DNA of 64,000 bases from contig NZ_CAKMLL010000035.1 of assembly GCF_927797785.1 (NCBI RefSeq), forward strand, positions 1 through 64,000, written 5' to 3'. The DNA is from Candidatus Nitrotoga sp. BS. GTDB taxonomy: Bacteria > Pseudomonadota > Gammaproteobacteria > Burkholderiales > Gallionellaceae. Shown here piece after piece: positions 1 through 9,893 of the stretch (positions are counted from its first letter, which is position 1; each line of letters starts with the position of its first letter). The position numbers and the translations under genes were made by a program. The notes under the pieces are model-generated. The model saw only the letters and a program-made list of their open reading frames with translations. It was not told the origin of the DNA and searched no databases.

Positions 1-2
1 CG

Positions 3-128
3 GCGGTGGTTACACCCGTAGCGGGCATACCGACTAGCATTCCCACCCTGTCTGAATGGGGTCTATTGCTGCTGGTTAGTCTGCTCGCGCTACAGGCTCT
101 GGTAGTGCTGAGACGCAAGCCCCGGTAA
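3..128 (+). CDS. C-terminal end of an IPTL-CTERM sorting-domain protein (partial)
   Basis: Only the last 41 codons are present and the gene enters from the left edge. The tail reads Ile-Pro-Thr-Leu-Ser-Glu-Trp-Gly, then a hydrophobic stretch of about 18 residues and a basic end (LRRKPR). This is the layout of the IPTL-CTERM motif: a sorting signal, one membrane helix and a positively charged tail. The family consists of exported surface or matrix proteins, mostly of betaproteobacteria, thought to be processed by an exosortase/archaeosortase-like or rhombosortase-like protease. Nothing can be said about the function of the missing ectodomain. Confidence 0.8.
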   Translation, partial: AVVTPVAGIPTSIPTLSEWGLLLLVSLLALQALVVLRRKPR

Positions 129-162
129 TAGCGGCAATCTTTGTAGCAACATTCACTGCAAC

Positions 163-182
163 ACGCCCACTTCGGTGGGCGT
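163..182 (+). terminator. Hairpin behind the IPTL-CTERM gene
   Basis: Perfect 8-bp stem (ACGCCCAC / GTGGGCGT) closed by a TTCG tetraloop, 34 bases after the stop codon. No clear T-run follows, so it may act as a weak or factor-assisted terminator or as an RNA 3' end stabiliser. Confidence 0.5.
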
Positions 183-666
183 TATCACGTCTGGCAGGCC
201 GACTGACGGTGGGTTCTAATGTTTTTCAACACATGCTTCCAGATTGACTATGTTTGAAAAGCACGGAATATTTTAAAAAGTGGTTTTAAATCTTCTATTA
301 TTTTTCGCACGCAAACTCACCAAACGATTGCGAAAGTTGGCGTCGGCTGTCTGCCGGTTGCCGCTAACCCAAGCAATCACAAGATCTAGTTTCAAGGAGA
401 CAATCGCCTTCAGATCGAGGCCGCACGGCTGCTCACGGCCTTTTGTCATATACTCGCCGAAGCGGCGCGCGCGTGGCGCCCTTCAAGCCGCCGGACTGGC
501 ACCGCAAATTTGCAAACATGGAAGCATTAAATCTTGAAAACCGGGAACTGGTATATATCCTCTAGTTATTTGTACATCAAGCAATGTAGCCTGATAAACA
601 GCAGGAAGAATATTTGCGGCAATAAAATAAAAAATCCAGCATATTCACTGGCTTAACTTACATCAT
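183..666. other. Gene-free stretch before tRNA-Ser
   Basis: About 480 bases with no convincing gene. The one open frame (280–537, plus) starts inside AT-rich sequence, has no Shine-Dalgarno sequence, and its basic, Arg/Ser-rich product resembles no family I know. I treat it as chance. Confidence 0.5.
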
Positions 667-757
667 TGGCGGAGAGGGCGGGATTCGAACCCGCGTTAAG
701 ATATTATCCTAAACACGCTTTCCAGGCGTGCGACTTAAACCGCTCATCCACCTCTCC
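667..757 (-). tRNA. tRNA-Ser (anticodon GGA)
   Basis: Read on the minus strand it starts GGAGAGG at 757 and closes with CCTCTCC at 671, a perfect 7-bp acceptor stem. The discriminator G and an encoded CCA follow (GCCA, 667–670). The anticodon arm contains CTGGAAA, giving anticodon GGA, which reads UCC and UCU. A long variable arm and the T-loop GGTTCGAATCC are present, and the body is 87 nt, as expected for a class II serine tRNA. Confidence 0.96.
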
Positions 758-809
758 GAAGGTCGCGCAGAATAAACCAGAAAGGGTTTTGTCGCAATCG
801 AAAACAATT

Positions 810-1574
810 TCAAAAGTTATTTTTTAAGGTGCGAAGGGCCGTAAAGATACTGATGTCGTCGCTTTCTTTAATTTGCGCCATGCGCAATGTGGTGGCGATG
901 ACTGTTGGCTCAGCACAGCGTAGAAAAGGATTGGTGGCTTTTTCCAGGGCAATAGTCGAAGGTAACGTTGGACGTCCGGCAGCGCGTAACGCCTGCACAT
1001 CTGCTTGACGTTGTTTGAGACTCGCATTGTCGGGTTCGCAAACTAACGCAAAGCGGATGTTGGCCTCGGTATATTCATGTCCACAATATACTTTTGTTTC
1101 GTCTGGTAAATTTGCCAGCTGTTGCAGGGAATGGAATAGTTGCGCAGCCGTTCCTTCAAATAACCTGCCACAGCCGCAACCGAACAGGGTGTCGCCGCAA
1201 AATACGCTGTTGGCGCCAAAATAAGCGATGTGTCCGAGGGTATGACCAGGGATATCAATAACGCTCATCTTTATTTCTAACTCCGGAATTTCAATTACAT
1301 CACCTCCGCCAAGCTTATGATTGGCGCAGGGAATATTTTCAAGCTGTGGCCCATACACAGGCACGTTGTATAATTCAGTCAGTTTTTTTACGCCGCCAAC
1401 GTGATCGTTGTGGTGGTGAGTGCACAAGATGGCGGTCAGTTTGAGTTTGTGCAGGTTGAGATAAGCCAGTACAGGTGCGGCATCACCCGGATCAACTACC
1501 GCAGCATATTGTTTGTCGTGCAGCATCCAAATGTAATTGTCATTGAACGCAGGGATGGGAATAATATTTAACAT
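810..1574 (-). CDS. gloB: Hydroxyacylglutathione hydrolase (glyoxalase II)
   Basis: Hydrolyses S-D-lactoylglutathione to D-lactate and glutathione, the second step of methylglyoxal detoxification in the cytoplasm. The 254-residue length is normal. The metallo-beta-lactamase metal motif THHHNDHVGG lies near residue 52. Further metal ligands follow in the GHTLGH segment near residue 110, in FCGDTLFGCGCGR and in YCGHEY. It is divergent from the methyltransferase gene at 1623 with a 48-bp gap that must hold both promoters. The order gloB–methyltransferase–rnhA–dnaQ matches the E. coli gloB–yafS–rnhA–dnaQ neighbourhood. Confidence 0.96.
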   Translation of the reverse strand: MLNIIPIPAFNDNYIWMLHDKQYAAVVDPGDAAPVLAYLNLHKLKLTAILCTHHHNDHVGGVKKLTELYNVPVYGPQLENIPCANHKLGGGDVIEIPELEIKMSVIDIPGHTLGHIAYFGANSVFCGDTLFGCGCGRLFEGTAAQLFHSLQQLANLPDETKVYCGHEYTEANIRFALVCEPDNASLKQRQADVQALRAAGRPTLPSTIALEKATNPFLRCAEPTVIATTLRMAQIKESDDISIFTALRTLKNNF

Positions 1575-1622
1575 GGATATGTCCGTTTTTTATTTAGCAA
1601 TACTCAATTAAGAGAGTATTGC

Positions 1623-2363
1623 ATGTCAACCAAAAATACGCTGAATGATTGGTTCGCCACGCCTCCGGGGAAATACTTGCTGGAGTGCGAGCAGGTATTG
1701 TTTGATCACAGTGTAACTGACATTTTCGGGTTTAATGCGCTGCAACTCGGGTTGGCCGAACATGATTTTCTGCGTGCCAGTCGTATGCCGCTACGCGCCG
1801 CGGTGGGGAACGAGGCCAGGGTGCAAGTGCGGCTGGATATGGATGAATTACCATTCGAATGCAGTAGCGTGGATTTGGTGCTAATGCCACATGTTCTTGA
1901 ATTCAATGCTTACCCACATCAAATTTTACGTGAGGTTGAGCGTGTGTTAAGGCCTGAGGGAAATGTCATTATCAGTGGCTTCAATCCGCGTAGTCTGTGG
2001 GGAGCTAGGCGTGTGTTGGGTTCGCAGACGAATTTCCCCTGGTGCGGAGATTTTATAGCTTTGTCGCGATTGAAGGATTGGCTGGCATTGCTGGGATTTG
2101 TAGTGGTAACGGGGCGTTTTGCTTGTTATGCACCTCCGCTTACGAATCCAAATTTTCTTAACCGTTTTAATTTTATGGAGCCAGCGGGCGACCGCTGGTG
2201 GGCTGTTTGGGGCGGGGTATATTTTTTGCAGGCGATTAAGCATGTACCGGGGATGAACCTGATCATGCCAAAATGGAACCGAGGACTGGTTGGCAAACTT
2301 TTACCTGCAGCGCCTAAGCTGAATAGAGAAGTATCACAGTGTACTAAAACGGAACCTGAATGA
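1623..2363 (+). CDS. SAM-dependent methyltransferase, YafS-like
   Basis: A 246-residue class I methyltransferase fold. The core carries the acidic strand-2/strand-4 region ([19 protein letters not shown]) and the post-motif-III segment [16 protein letters not shown], typical of the Methyltransf_11 group. Position between gloB and rnhA matches yafS of E. coli, whose substrate is not established, so none is assigned here. It overlaps rnhA by 4 bp (ATGA), so the two are probably translationally coupled. Confidence 0.85.
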   Translation: MSTKNTLNDWFATPPGKYLLECEQVLFDHSVTDIFGFNALQLGLAEHDFLRASRMPLRAAVGNEARVQVRLDMDELPFECSSVDLVLMPHVLEFNAYPHQILREVERVLRPEGNVIISGFNPRSLWGARRVLGSQTNFPWCGDFIALSRLKDWLALLGFVVVTGRFACYAPPLTNPNFLNRFNFMEPAGDRWWAVWGGVYFLQAIKHVPGMNLIMPKWNRGLVGKLLPAAPKLNREVSQCTKTEPE

Positions 2364-2833
2364 GCGAACTTGTGGCAGTGAGTGAAGATAGTGTAGAAAT
2401 TTATACAGATGGGGCTTGCAAGGGGAATCCCGGCGTGGGCGGCTGGGGCGCGCTGTTAAAAATTATGGGTAAGGAGCGCGAGTTATGTGGTGGCGAAGCG
2501 CATACCACCAATAATCGCATGGAGTTGCTGGCCGCTATCCGCGCGCTGGAAGCATTGAAACGACCGTGCCGGGTAATCCTGCATACCGACTCAAAGTATG
2601 TGCAACAGGGCATTAGTGTCTGGGTGCATAACTGGAAGCAGCGTGGCTGGAAGACTGCCGACAAAAAACCGGTCAAGAATGAGGACTTGTGGCGTACTCT
2701 GGATAAGCTGGCAAGCAAGCATCATGTTCAGTGGATGTGGATAAAAGGACATGCCGGGCATGATGGGAACGAGCGTGCCGATGAATTAGCCAATCGCGGT
2801 ATTGAGCAATTATTGAATGAAGGCATGAAATGA
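2360..2833 (+). CDS. rnhA: Ribonuclease HI
   Basis: Degrades the RNA strand of RNA–DNA hybrids, removing R-loops and primers. The 157 residues include the type 1 catalytic set: Asp in [11 protein letters not shown] (near 17), Glu in [10 protein letters not shown] (near 55), Asp in HTDSKYV (near 77), and the C-terminal [12 protein letters not shown] His/Asp pair. It starts within the stop codon of the methyltransferase gene and ends overlapping the dnaQ start by 4 bp, so three genes form one compact operon. In E. coli rnhA and dnaQ are divergent; here they run in the same direction. Confidence 0.97.
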   Translation: MSELVAVSEDSVEIYTDGACKGNPGVGGWGALLKIMGKERELCGGEAHTTNNRMELLAAIRALEALKRPCRVILHTDSKYVQQGISVWVHNWKQRGWKTADKKPVKNEDLWRTLDKLASKHHVQWMWIKGHAGHDGNERADELANRGIEQLLNEGMK

Positions 2834-3549
2834 GACAAATCGTGCTGGATACTGAAACCACCGGCCTGGACCCCAAGAAAGGGCACCGCATCATTGAGCT
2901 GGCGGCTATCGAATTATGCAACCGCAAAGTTTCTGATCGACGTTTTCACCGCTATCTCAACCCAGAACGCGAGATTGATGCCGGCGCGGCCGAAGTGCAT
3001 GGCCTGACGCTGGAGCGTCTACAGGACGAACCAAAATTTGCTGAGATTGCACCAGCGTTGCTTGAGTTTATCCGTGGCGCAGAACTCATCATTCACAATG
3101 CGCCGTTCGATGTCGGGTTCCTTAATGTTGAGCTGGAACTATCCGGACTGCCTGTGTTGAATACCTATTGTGCAAGCGTCATTGACACACTAAAGCTGGC
3201 CAAGGAGTTGCATCCTGGCAAGAAAAATAATCTGAACGCATTGTGTGACCGTTACCAGATAGACAACTCTCACCGCACCTTGCATGGCGCGCTATTGGAT
3301 ACCGAGCTGTTGGCAGAAGTTTATCTGTCTATGACGCGCGGACAGAAAAGTTTACTGGATGAAGAAGGCAATGAACAGGAAGATGAGCCAACCATGGTTT
3401 CTTCAGATTTGTCACGTTTAGAGCTGCGTGTGCTGTCTGCTAATGATGAAGAGCTGGCGCAGCACGCGCAGCAGTTGGCCGATATCGATAAAGCCAGCAA
3501 GGGCGCATGTATATGGAAACAGTTGGAACTTTTGGAGGTGCAGCCGTGA
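2830..3549 (+). CDS. dnaQ: DNA polymerase III epsilon subunit (3'-5' proofreading exonuclease)
   Basis: Proofreading subunit of the replicative polymerase core. The 239-residue protein shows all three DEDDh exonuclease motifs: Exo[10 protein letters not shown] at the N-terminus, Exo[14 protein letters not shown] near residue 92, and Exo[17 protein letters not shown] near 155 with the catalytic His and Asp. The C-terminal tail would bind the alpha subunit. Its ATG overlaps the rnhA stop, indicating co-translation. Confidence 0.96.
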   Translation: MRQIVLDTETTGLDPKKGHRIIELAAIELCNRKVSDRRFHRYLNPEREIDAGAAEVHGLTLERLQDEPKFAEIAPALLEFIRGAELIIHNAPFDVGFLNVELELSGLPVLNTYCASVIDTLKLAKELHPGKKNNLNALCDRYQIDNSHRTLHGALLDTELLAEVYLSMTRGQKSLLDEEGNEQEDEPTMVSSDLSRLELRVLSANDEELAQHAQQLADIDKASKGACIWKQLELLEVQP

Positions 3550-3612
3550 GTCCTCATATTAGAAGCATGGCCAAGCTGACAGGCTGTTGAAAGCGGCTAG
3601 TTGTCTGTTGCG

Positions 3613-4863
3613 ATGAGTGTCAATGTGGATGTGTTGATCATCGGTGCCGGCGCGGCTGGCATGATGTGCGCCATTGAGGCTGCACGCCGTGGCCGTTCGG
3701 TGCAGCTGCTTGATCATTCTAAGAAACTGGCGGAGAAAATCCGCATCTCAGGTGGTGGCCGCTGCAACTTCACCAATTTGTACGCCAAGCCGGAAAACTA
3801 TTTATCTGGCAATCCGCATTTTTGTCGCTCCGCATTGGCGCGCTACACCCCCCAGCATTTCATCACATGGCTTAACCAGCATGGCATCGGATATAACGAA
3901 AAAAAACTTGGGCAACTGTTTTGTGACGAAGGATCGGCAGTCATTATTGCGCTGCTAAAAAACGAGTGCGATGCAGCGGGAGTAAGCTGGCTTATGTCTT
4001 GCGAAGTGCATAAGATTGAGCGCCTACCCCCCATTTTTCCGCAAACAGGAGAAGGGCTAAAAGTCAAAAGCAATAGCGGCCCATCAGCCGAACGATTTAG
4101 TTGCAATACCAATCATGGCACTTTTCTCGCGCAGTCCTTGGTGATTGCCAGCGGTGGCCTGTCTATTCCCAAGATTGGCGCAACACCGTTCGGTTACCAA
4201 CTCGCGCAGCAATTCGAAATCCCCGTGACCAAACTAAAGCCGGGGTTGGTTCCATTGAGTTTTCATCCGGATGATTGGGCGCCTTATGTTGATCTCGCCG
4301 GAATTTCTGTGGATGCTGAGGTAAGCTTTGGTGAACAAGTTTTTCGCGAAAATCTCCTTTTTACCCATCGCGGCCTCAGTGGCCCCGCCATCTTGCAAAT
4401 TTCATCTTATTGGGAGCAGGGCCAGCCGCTGCACATAAATTTGCTGCCGGATCACGACACGCTGAAATTGTTCGCGCAGCAACGAGACAGCCGCATGTTG
4501 CTCAGCAACTTTTTTGCGCAATATTTGCCCAAGCGGTTTATTGAAATATGGTGCGCCCAGCTGGCCAGTGCTAATTTTTCCGGTAATAAACCCATTAACC
4601 AATATTCGGACAAGGAGATCGCAGCACTTGCCTCCAAACTGCATAATTGGCAAATAACACCTAGTGGCACATTGGGCTATACCAAGGCTGAAGTTACCTG
4701 CGGTGGTGTTGACACCCATGCCTTATCGTCTAAAACCATGGAAGCCAATGACGTGAATGGCCTGTATTTTATCGGTGAAGTAGTTGATGTAACAGGTCAG
4801 CTGGGTGGCTACAATTTTCAGTGGGCGTGGTCATCTGGATATGCTGCCGGGCAATACTGTTGA
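3613..4863 (+). CDS. Flavoprotein, HI0933/YhiN family
   Basis: NAD(P)/FAD-dependent oxidoreductase-like protein of about 416 residues. An N-terminal Rossmann dinucleotide motif (VLIIGAGAAGMMCAIEAA) is followed by the family signature ISGGGRCNFTN near residue 45. The closing FAD-binding segment GQLGGYNFQWAWSSG lies at the C-terminus. The frame also opens at a TTG at 3601; ATG 3613 puts the start just before the Rossmann strand and is preferred, although neither has a clear Shine-Dalgarno sequence. The physiological substrate of this widespread family is not established. Confidence 0.88.
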   Translation: MSVNVDVLIIGAGAAGMMCAIEAARRGRSVQLLDHSKKLAEKIRISGGGRCNFTNLYAKPENYLSGNPHFCRSALARYTPQHFITWLNQHGIGYNEKKLGQLFCDEGSAVIIALLKNECDAAGVSWLMSCEVHKIERLPPIFPQTGEGLKVKSNSGPSAERFSCNTNHGTFLAQSLVIASGGLSIPKIGATPFGYQLAQQFEIPVTKLKPGLVPLSFHPDDWAPYVDLAGISVDAEVSFGEQVFRENLLFTHRGLSGPAILQISSYWEQGQPLHINLLPDHDTLKLFAQQRDSRMLLSNFFAQYLPKRFIEIWCAQLASANFSGNKPINQYSDKEIAALASKLHNWQITPSGTLGYTKAEVTCGGVDTHALSSKTMEANDVNGLYFIGEVVDVTGQLGGYNFQWAWSSGYAAGQYC

Positions 4864-5477
4864 ATTTTCTGCACAAAATTCTGCATCCACTTTCTGATGT
4901 CAATTCTTCTGACAAAGGCTCTCTTTAGGGTACAGATCAAGGTAAGTTGAGGAGCCGATACCCTAATTAATGGTGAAACAGGGGAAGACTTCCAGAATGC
5001 CAGCACTGGTATCGGATGTGGCGTCAGGGGGTACCCTTTGTTTCGACCTCATCTTAGATTGGTGATTCCTTGCTGGCAACCACGAGCTTGCCAAGCGTTG
5101 GCTTGATCCACATCTCGAAATCACCGATCAGCGAACTCCATCAAGACAGAAGCGAAAGCTTCACCAAAAGTTCGGATGTATGGCAGTAATCTTTACCTTC
5201 ACACAATCATTGATTGAAAGCTTGGCAAAAAGTGGGCGTTCATGTATGCCGTGAGGTAACTTAATTTATTGTTATTCATTGTAAATCAATAGATTGAAAG
5301 ACTATTGTGATCTGTTTTATTACTCTCATCTTAAATCCTTCCTCAGTTTTAATTTTGTATTTATAACGTGAAAATTAAGGTGCTTTCCCATGCTTATTCG
5401 TTCAATAGTCATAGCGCATTGGTGTTTAGTATGTGCTTCGTGGAAGAAGTAGAAACACTTTGAAGGAGGTAAATAAC
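4864..5477. other. Gene-free leader of the flg operon
   Basis: About 610 bases between the flavoprotein gene and flgB without a convincing gene. The minus strand around 5060–5130 reads as a short coding-like fragment (for example DFEMWIKPTLGKLVVAS then stop), but it cannot be extended without stops and I cannot name it. The 3' half is AT-rich and must hold the flgB promoter. I could not find a sigma-28 or a well-spaced sigma-54 site there. Confidence 0.5.
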
Positions 5478-5882
5478 ATGGTCAGTAAAATTGACGATGC
5501 ATTCCAGTTTAATCGAACCGTGCTGGATCTACGCTCGGTGCGTCAGGAGCTCATTGCTTCCAATATCGCTAATGCCGATACACCCAACTACAAGGCAAAA
5601 GATATTAATTTCGCCAAGGCGTTGCAAGGAGCAATTTCAGGTAACACGGCGAAGTTGCAGTTGGCAGGTACCGCGCCTCAACACTTGAGCGGTGGCACAG
5701 GTAAAAACGTAATGGGTGCGCCAGTAATGTATCGCAATGTGGTGCAGCCTAGCGCAGACGGTAACACGGTAGACATGGATGTCGAGCGTGCGCAGTTTGC
5801 TGACAATGCCTTGCGCTATCAAGCCAGCGTGAAATTTGTGGACGCTCAAATAAAAAGTGTATTAACCGCGTTACAAGGATAA
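5478..5882 (+). CDS. flgB: Flagellar basal-body rod protein FlgB
   Basis: Proximal rod subunit, exported by the flagellar type III apparatus. The 134 residues carry the N-terminal rod/hook motif [13 protein letters not shown] near residue 30 and the C-terminal amphipathic helix. ATG 5478 is chosen because an exact GGAGGT Shine-Dalgarno sequence sits 7 bases upstream; the longer frame from GTG 5433 would run through that site. First gene of a co-directional run flgBCDEFGHIJ with gaps of 5 to 90 bp. Confidence 0.95.
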   Translation: MVSKIDDAFQFNRTVLDLRSVRQELIASNIANADTPNYKAKDINFAKALQGAISGNTAKLQLAGTAPQHLSGGTGKNVMGAPVMYRNVVQPSADGNTVDMDVERAQFADNALRYQASVKFVDAQIKSVLTALQG

Positions 5883-5887
5883 TTTTT

Positions 5888-6286
5888 ATGTCTTTATTTA
5901 ATATCTTTAACATTTCAGGTTCGGCGATGGCAGCGCAGTCGCAGCGTCTGAACGTAGTGGCAAGCAATCTGGCCAACGCCGACAGTGCAACGAGTGCAAA
6001 TGGTCAACCCTATCGTGCCAAGGAAGTGATGTTCAGTGCCACGCCGATGGAGGGTGGTGCCGGTGTAAAGGTGTCGGGGGTGGTTGAAAGTGCTGCACCA
6101 ATGCAAGTGCGTTACGACCCCAAACATCCCATGGCCGACGAAAAAGGCTATGTCACCATGCCCAATGTTAATGTGGTTGAAGAGATGGTGAACATGATTT
6201 CGTCCTCGCGTTCCTACCAAAATAATGTGGAAGTGATGAATACCTCCAAGAGTTTGTTGCTCAATACACTGTCTATAGGTCAGTAA
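5888..6286 (+). CDS. flgC: Flagellar basal-body rod protein FlgC
   Basis: Rod subunit of 132 residues, normal for the family. It has the N-terminal motif [20 protein letters not shown] and the C-terminal conserved segment [18 protein letters not shown], which form the D0 coiled coil of axial proteins. It starts 5 bp after flgB and lies 14 bp before flgD. Confidence 0.95.
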   Translation: MSLFNIFNISGSAMAAQSQRLNVVASNLANADSATSANGQPYRAKEVMFSATPMEGGAGVKVSGVVESAAPMQVRYDPKHPMADEKGYVTMPNVNVVEEMVNMISSSRSYQNNVEVMNTSKSLLLNTLSIGQ

Positions 6287-6300
6287 CGAAAGGATAAACC

Positions 6301-6984
6301 ATGATTAGCGCAATTCAAGATACCAACCCTGCTGCCGCACTTATTTCTTCGCTTAATGCCAATAGTAATTCTGCGTCGAATACTAAAACTACCGCCGCTG
6401 ATACGGAGGATAGATTTTTGAAGCTGTTGGTTACTCAAATGAGGAATCAGGATCCGTTGAATCCCATGGATAACGCGCAGGTGACATCGCAGCTGGCGCA
6501 ACTTAGCACAGTAACCGGCATTGATAAGCTTAATGCCACCTTGCAGGCCTTAAGTGACAGCATGTCCCTTGGACAGTCATTATCAGCCACTAGCATGATA
6601 GGACACGGGGTTTTGATTTCAGGTTCTTCAATTACTTTGAACGATGGCAAGGCAATTGCTGGGATAGAGCTGACTCAGCCTGCTGATAGTGTAAAGGTGC
6701 TGATACAGGATGTTGCAGGTAATCTTATTAGTACATTGCAAATGGGCCCTCAGAAGGCTGGTGTGACAGCACTGGCATGGGATGGCCAGACAGATGCAGG
6801 TACACCTGCCGTAAATGGAACCTACAAATTTTCGGTAGAAGCAATACTGGACGGTAATAAAGTTGACGCTAATGCACTGACCTTTGGCATGGTTAATGCT
6901 GTAACTCCAGGCGTAAATGGCGCTACTTTGGACGTGGGTACAGCAGGTAGCGTTGCGATGTCTGCAGTAAAGCAAATTATCTAA
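6301..6984 (+). CDS. flgD: Hook cap / hook assembly scaffold FlgD
   Basis: Scaffold that caps the growing hook and is displaced by FlgK; exported without a cleaved signal. The conserved N-terminal block reads DRFLKLLVTQMRNQDPLNPM near residue 38, followed by Gln/Leu-rich sequence. The C-terminal half carries FlgD tandem Ig/tudor-like sequence with ALAWDGQTDAGTPAVNGTYKF. Length 227 fits the family. Confidence 0.95.
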   Translation: MISAIQDTNPAAALISSLNANSNSASNTKTTAADTEDRFLKLLVTQMRNQDPLNPMDNAQVTSQLAQLSTVTGIDKLNATLQALSDSMSLGQSLSATSMIGHGVLISGSSITLNDGKAIAGIELTQPADSVKVLIQDVAGNLISTLQMGPQKAGVTALAWDGQTDAGTPAVNGTYKFSVEAILDGNKVDANALTFGMVNAVTPGVNGATLDVGTAGSVAMSAVKQII

Positions 6985-6999
6985 CGCAAGGAGAGTGAC

Positions 7000-8262
7000 A
7001 TGGGATTTCAACAAGGATTAAGCGGATTAAATGCTGCGGCCAAGAGTCTGGACGTAATCGGCAATAACGTAGCTAACGCGAGTACCGTTGGTTTTAAGCA
7101 ATCGCAAGCCCAGTTTGCGGATGTGTATGCCAGTATCTTGGGTGGCTCAGATTCGGCAGCAGGGATTGGCACTAGAGTTTCAACAGTGGCTCAGCAATTT
7201 GGGCAAGGGAATGTCAGTGTAACCAACAACCCCTTGGATATTGCGATTAACGGCCAGGGCTTTTATCAAATGGATAACAATGGCGCGATAACTTACAGCC
7301 GAAATGGCCAATTTCAATTGGATCGAAACGGTTTTATAGTGAACGCGCAGAGCCATAAGTTAACCGGTTTATCAGCTAATCCGTTGACGGGAGCTATCAC
7401 GCAGGGCAGTTCGGCACCCTTGCAAATTTCTACGCAATCTCTTGTTCCCCAATCTACTTCCACATCTTCAGTTGGTGTAAATCTGGATTCTCGACAGTTA
7501 GTGCCTACCACGCCTATTTTTAGCCCGACTGACTCAACCTCTTACAATAGTTCTACCGCATTAACGGTATTTGACAGTTTGGGTAATAGCCATATTGCAA
7601 CTCAGTATTTTGTGAAAAATGCGACTGTGAATACTTGGGATATCCATATGACCGTAGATGACCTCGGTCTGGATGGAGCAGCTGCGACGGCAACGAATAC
7701 CCTGTTAGGGACATCTCCTACCTTAACCTTTAACTCAACCGGTGCTTTAATTACACCAGCAACGGGTGATGTAACGGTGCCTGGTGGCGGCATCGTGTTT
7801 TCGACAGGTTCGACTACACCTCAACCTTTGGTATTAAATTATATTTCTTCTACGCAATTTGGTGCGACATTTGCAGTGAATCAGCTGACTCAAAATGGTT
7901 TTACATCAGGTCAGTTGAGCGGTTTTAGTACCAGTGCAGACGGTACTATTTTTGGTCGCTACACCAACGGTCAATCCAAGGCATTGGGCCAGGTTTTGCT
8001 TGCTAACTTTACTAATCCGCAGGGCTTGCAGCCATTGGGCGGCAATGAGTGGAGTGCTTCCGCAAGCTCTGGTGCACCACTGGTAGGTACACCTGGCAGC
8101 TCAAGTTTGGGCGTGCTCCAGTCTAGCGCAGTGGAAGAATCCAACGTGGATTTAACTGCAGAGTTAGTGAATATGATTGTGGCGCAGCGTGTATATCAGG
8201 CTAACGCACAAACCATCAAGGCACAGGACTCAGTGCTGCAAACGATTACTAACCTGCGCTAA
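7000..8262 (+). CDS. flgE: Flagellar hook protein FlgE
   Basis: Main hook subunit, 420 residues. It opens with MGFQQGLSGLNAAAKSLDVI and the motif GNNVANASTVGFKQS. The FlgE/F/G core segment DIAINGQGFYQM lies near residue 81, and the C-terminal VDLTAELVNMIVAQRVYQAN ends the D0 helix. Ser/Thr-rich D1/D2 domains occupy the middle. Shine-Dalgarno sequence AAGGAG precedes the ATG. Confidence 0.95.
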   Translation: MGFQQGLSGLNAAAKSLDVIGNNVANASTVGFKQSQAQFADVYASILGGSDSAAGIGTRVSTVAQQFGQGNVSVTNNPLDIAINGQGFYQMDNNGAITYSRNGQFQLDRNGFIVNAQSHKLTGLSANPLTGAITQGSSAPLQISTQSLVPQSTSTSSVGVNLDSRQLVPTTPIFSPTDSTSYNSSTALTVFDSLGNSHIATQYFVKNATVNTWDIHMTVDDLGLDGAAATATNTLLGTSPTLTFNSTGALITPATGDVTVPGGGIVFSTGSTTPQPLVLNYISSTQFGATFAVNQLTQNGFTSGQLSGFSTSADGTIFGRYTNGQSKALGQVLLANFTNPQGLQPLGGNEWSASASSGAPLVGTPGSSSLGVLQSSAVEESNVDLTAELVNMIVAQRVYQANAQTIKAQDSVLQTITNLR

Positions 8263-8299
8263 TTAGTTTCCTGATGGCTGGTTAACTGAGGAGAAGACG

Positions 8300-9043
8300 A
8301 TGGACAGGCTTATTTATACCGCTATGAGCGGGGCCGCGCACACGATGCAGCAGCAAGCGACGGTGGGGCAAAACTTATCCAATGTTAATACCCCAGGCTA
8401 TCGTGCTGCCGTTAATGCTTTTCGTGCAGTACCACTGGTTGGCGAAGGTTTGCCAACGCGTACTTTCGTGGTGGATTCCACGGCTGGTACCGACTTTTCG
8501 CAAGGCGCAATGCAGCCAACCGGTCGCAATCTGGACTTGGCGGTACAAGGTAACGGCTGGATTGCCGTTCAACTGGAAAATGGCAGTGAGGCGTATACCC
8601 GTAATGGCAGTTTAAAAGTTTCACCCGAAGGTATTCTGCAGACTCGTAACGGTTTGAACGTGGCCGGTGATACTGGTTTTATTACTATTCCGCCAAATAC
8701 CGAGGTTACCATAGCCACGGATGGCACCATATCCACCGTAACTAGTGGACAGTTGCCTAACCAGGTTGCGGTGATTGGGCGGATCAAGCTCGTGAACCCG
8801 CCGGAAGCTCAGATGGTGCGCGGTGACGATAGCTTGTTTCGCACTCTGGACGGTAAGCCTGTCGCGGCTGATGTAGGAGTGAAAGTAGCGTCCGGTAGCC
8901 TGGAAAGCAGCAATGTGAATACTGTTGATGCAATGGTTAGCATGATTTCGCTGGCGCGGCAATTCGATATGCAGATGAAAATGTTGCAGAGCGCTGACAG
9001 CAACGCCAAGCAGGCCAGCCAATTGCTGAATATGAATGCTTGA
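8300..9043 (+). CDS. flgF: Flagellar basal-body rod protein FlgF
   Basis: Proximal rod subunit of 247 residues, related to FlgG. N-terminal motif GQNLSNVNTPGYRAA near residue 25, core segment LDLAVQGNGWIAVQ near 76, and C-terminal SSNVNTVDAMVSMISLARQF. The gene starts after a GAGGAGAAG Shine-Dalgarno sequence, 37 bp behind flgE. Confidence 0.95.
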   Translation: MDRLIYTAMSGAAHTMQQQATVGQNLSNVNTPGYRAAVNAFRAVPLVGEGLPTRTFVVDSTAGTDFSQGAMQPTGRNLDLAVQGNGWIAVQLENGSEAYTRNGSLKVSPEGILQTRNGLNVAGDTGFITIPPNTEVTIATDGTISTVTSGQLPNQVAVIGRIKLVNPPEAQMVRGDDSLFRTLDGKPVAADVGVKVASGSLESSNVNTVDAMVSMISLARQFDMQMKMLQSADSNAKQASQLLNMNA

Positions 9044-9093
9044 TTTCGGCGTGATTAATCGCGCGCCTATAAATTTTTTAAAGGATAGTGACC

Positions 9094-9876
9094 ATGATAC
9101 GTTCCTTATGGATTTCTAAAACGGGACTGGAAGCGCAGCAAGTTCAGATGGATGTAATCGCTAACAATCTTGCGAACGTTAGCACTGTCGGATTCAAACG
9201 TTCGCGTGCGGTGTTCGAAGATTTGTTGTATCAGACTATACGTCAGCCTGGCGCGCAATCTTCGCAACAAACTCAGATACCTTCCGGTTTGCAGATCGGT
9301 ACTGGCGTGCGTCCGACTGCTTCTGAGCGCATTCAAACCCAGGGTAACGTGCAGCAAACCAGCAACCAGTTTGACGTGGCGATACAGGGAGCGGGTTTTT
9401 TTCAGGTATTGATGCCGGATGGAACGACAGCTTACACACGAAGTGGATCATTCCAGACTGACAACCAGGGGCAACTAGTGACTTCAAGTGGTTTTGCAGT
9501 GCAGCCTGCTTTAACTATTCCTAACAATGCTACCAGCGTCACTATTGCCCGTGACGGTACAGTGTCGGTGACACAGGCCGGGGTTGCGGCACCGGTGCAG
9601 ATCGGTAGTATGCAATTGGCTGTTTTCATTAATCCGGTGGGTCTGCAAAGCCAGGGCGAAAATCTGTTTGTAGAAACTGCATCGTCTGGAACGCCCAACA
9701 CCAATGTACCGGGTACCAATGGTGCTGGACTTTTGACTCAGGGCTATGTGGAAACCTCGAATGTGAACGTAGTTGAAGAACTGGTTAACATGATACAGAC
9801 GCAGCGTGCTTATGAAATCAACTCTAAGGCAATCACGGTTTCGGATCAGATGTTACAAAAATTATCGCAGATGTAA
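9094..9876 (+). CDS. flgG: Flagellar distal rod protein FlgG
   Basis: Distal rod subunit of 260 residues, exactly the usual length from this start. ATG 9094 lies 8 bases after AAGGA, while the in-frame GTG at 9088 is too close to the same site. Motifs: [17 protein letters not shown] near 28, [13 protein letters not shown] near 92 and C-terminal [20 protein letters not shown]. Confidence 0.96.
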   Translation: MIRSLWISKTGLEAQQVQMDVIANNLANVSTVGFKRSRAVFEDLLYQTIRQPGAQSSQQTQIPSGLQIGTGVRPTASERIQTQGNVQQTSNQFDVAIQGAGFFQVLMPDGTTAYTRSGSFQTDNQGQLVTSSGFAVQPALTIPNNATSVTIARDGTVSVTQAGVAAPVQIGSMQLAVFINPVGLQSQGENLFVETASSGTPNTNVPGTNGAGLLTQGYVETSNVNVVEELVNMIQTQRAYEINSKAITVSDQMLQKLSQM

Positions 9877-9893
9877 GTGGAGTGAGATGCGCG

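Noticed and set aside
280-537. 85-codon frame before tRNA-Ser
   Set aside because: No ribosome site, no known family, composition unlike the neighbouring genes.
5370-5440. Possible sigma-54 site upstream of flgB
   Set aside because: The best candidates have GG and GC separated by 11 or 12 bases instead of 10.
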